This document shows, piece by piece, positions 62,765-64,000 of a stretch of 64,000 bases of DNA. Location of the stretch: assembly GCA_016865505.2 (NCBI GenBank), contig AP025252.1, positions 3,534,001 through 3,598,000 of the forward strand. The letters run 5' to 3'. Under the pieces are notes generated by a model. That model ran no database searches. It was given only the letters and a program-made list of their open reading frames with translations, and had not been told where the DNA came from. Each line of letters begins with the position of its first letter. Within the stretch, counting starts at the first letter, position 1. The translations under genes and the position numbers were made by a program. The stretch comes from Bryobacterales bacterium F-183. Lineage in GTDB: Bacteria; Acidobacteriota; Terriglobia; Bryobacterales; Bryobacteraceae.

Positions 62765-64000
62765 ATGCTCGGAGAATTCCGCGTCCACGGACTGCACTGT
62801 GCCGAAGAGGTCGCTGTCCTGCGGCGCGAACTCCAACCGGTGCAGGGAATTCACCAACTCCGCTTCGACGTCGCCATCGGCAAGCTGTCCATCGACTACG
62901 ACGAATCGCGTACCGGCTTTGACCAGTTCCGTACCATCGTCAGCCGCACCGGCATGTCGCTCGAACCCTGGTCAGCCCCCAAGGCCGCGCCAAAGACATC
63001 GCTCAAGACCTGGCTCCCCTCGGCCATCTGCGGCCTTGCGATCCTCGCCGGCATGATCTGGCAGGCGGACACTCTCGAAGAATTCTTCACCGCCTTCCTC
63101 GCCCACTCCCACGGCGACCATGGCGATCATGACCACGAGCACGCCGCCGAACACTCGGGCCCCATCTTCTGCTTCGCCTTCGCGATCCTAATCGGTGCCT
63201 GGCAAGTCGCCCCCAAAGCGCTCACAGCCCTACGTATGCGCCGCGCGGACATGAACCTCCTCGTTCTGCTTTCGATGTTTGGCGCTGCCTTCCTCGGCGA
63301 ATGGTCCGAAGGCGCGATGCTCGCCTTCCTCTTCTCCCTCGCCGGACTCCTCGAAGGCTGGAGCATCGCCAAAGCCCAAGCCGCACTCGGCGACCTGGGA
63401 CGTCTCCAGGCCTGCAGCGTTTGCGTCGTACACAGCCACGGCGACCACGACCACGAACACCACCTCCCGGTCTCCGAAGTCCACGAAGGCGCCCGCATCC
63501 GCATCCGCCCCGGCGAACGCATCGCCTGCGATGGCGAAGTGCTCGCAGGTCACTCCAATGTCGACGAGTCCATCATCACCGGCGAGTCCCTACCCGTGGA
63601 AAAAACCGTCGGCGCACGTGTCATCTCAGGCTCCATCAACGGCGGCGGCGTACTTGAAGTCCGCGTCGTCGGCCAGCCACAGGACCACATGATCACCCGC
63701 ATGGAACGCCTCGTCGCCGACGCCTCCGCCCACCGCAAGGCCAAAAGCGAGCAGTTCGTCGAGCGCATGTCGGTCTACTACACGCCGGCCGTACTCGCCA
63801 TCGCCGCCCTCGTCCTCCTCGCCGGTATCTGGTCCAACTCCGGCCCGTTGCACGACAGCGCCCACCGCGCGATGCTCGTCCTCCTCGTCGCCTGCCCCTG
63901 CGCCTTGGTGATCTCGACTCCCGTCACCATCACCGCGGCACTCGCCTCGGCAGCCTCTGCCGGCGTCATCATCAAAGGTGGCGCGGCGCTCGAAGAAGCG
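62765..64000 (+). CDS. Zinc/cadmium P1B-type ATPase (ZntA/CadA-like), cut by window edge
   Basis: The first 412 codons of a gene that runs off the window in frame. The N-terminal domain (about 1-75) has a ferredoxin-like HMA shape but lacks CxxC; HGLHCAEE stands in its place. A His-rich loop (HSHGDHGDHDHEH, about 117-129) precedes the second TM, and another (HSHGDHDHEHH, about 223-233) the actuator domain, which has GESLPVEK. The ion motif CPCALV (about 379) marks the Zn/Cd/Pb subgroup. It is divergent from the SmtB-type repressor, which should control it. Confidence 0.92.
   Translation, partial: MLGEFRVHGLHCAEEVAVLRRELQPVQGIHQLRFDVAIGKLSIDYDESRTGFDQFRTIVSRTGMSLEPWSAPKAAPKTSLKTWLPSAICGLAILAGMIWQADTLEEFFTAFLAHSHGDHGDHDHEHAAEHSGPIFCFAFAILIGAWQVAPKALTALRMRRADMNLLVLLSMFGAAFLGEWSEGAMLAFLFSLAGLLEGWSIAKAQAALGDLGRLQACSVCVVHSHGDHDHEHHLPVSEVHEGARIRIRPGERIACDGEVLAGHSNVDESIITGESLPVEKTVGARVISGSINGGGVLEVRVVGQPQDHMITRMERLVADASAHRKAKSEQFVERMSVYYTPAVLAIAALVLLAGIWSNSGPLHDSAHRAMLVLLVACPCALVISTPVTITAALASAASAGVIIKGGAALEEA

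Overview
The window is a gene-dense, high-GC bacterial chromosome segment. It most resembles an Acidobacteriota genome of the Bryobacterales/Solibacter kind. This is an inference from gene content: an Oar-type TonB-dependent receptor with an N-terminal carboxypeptidase-regulatory domain, ECF sigma factors of the Sig-70_X6 type, a Hanks kinase fused to a TPR-rich tail, a secreted TPR-CHAT protein, a PEP-CTERM protein and many GTG/TTG starts. No 16S gene, tRNA, IS element, prophage or CRISPR array was seen, and no gap between genes exceeds about 230 bases.

Layout. 1-12.3 kb: a histidine phosphatase (cut by the window edge), a catalytically decayed M20 peptidase, a zinc-finger membrane protein, two TPR proteins, a MacB-like permease, an NfrB-like glycosyltransferase with an MshEN domain, the Mrp/ApbC Fe-S carrier, an unknown secreted protein and two tandem phosphohexomutases. 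12.3-22.7 kb: one long co-directional array comprising a 64-aa YD-repeat peptide, a large RHS/YD-repeat protein, two tandemly duplicated lipoproteins, a secreted TPR-CHAT (caspase-like) protein, an ECF-like sigma factor, a one-TM anti-sigma-like protein and a Ser/Thr kinase. A convergent ECF sigma factor and an Oar-like receptor follow. 26.8-29.4 kb: the methionine-cycle pair metK-ahcY with a strong terminator. 29.5-34.2 kb: a sulfatase, a small membrane protein, an orphan RND adaptor, an SDR and a PEP-CTERM protein. 34.3-39.6 kb: the ligase-associated DNA repair module (exonuclease, ATP-dependent ligase, Lhr-type helicase). 39.7-44.6 kb: an M50/CBS protease, a PlpD-like patatin and a small operon of dioxygenase, truncated haemoglobin and thioesterase.

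44.6-51.9 kb holds the most striking system: four overlapping minus-strand genes encoding a complete candidate transmembrane electron conduit. They are an OmcA/MtrC-like decaheme cytochrome, an inner-membrane NapC-like protein fused to four triheme c7 repeats (18 haem motifs in one chain), an MtrA/DmsE-like periplasmic decaheme cytochrome and an MtrB-like outer-membrane barrel. Together they carry 38 haem motifs and form a plausible path from quinol pool to cell surface.

52-64 kb is a metal-homeostasis block: a CzcCBA-type RND efflux operon with its own two-component system, then a COG0523 zinc GTPase, a His-rich protein with an internal repeat, a SmtB/ArsR repressor next to a perfect SmtB-type operator, and the 5' part of a divergent zinc/cadmium P-type ATPase that runs off the window.
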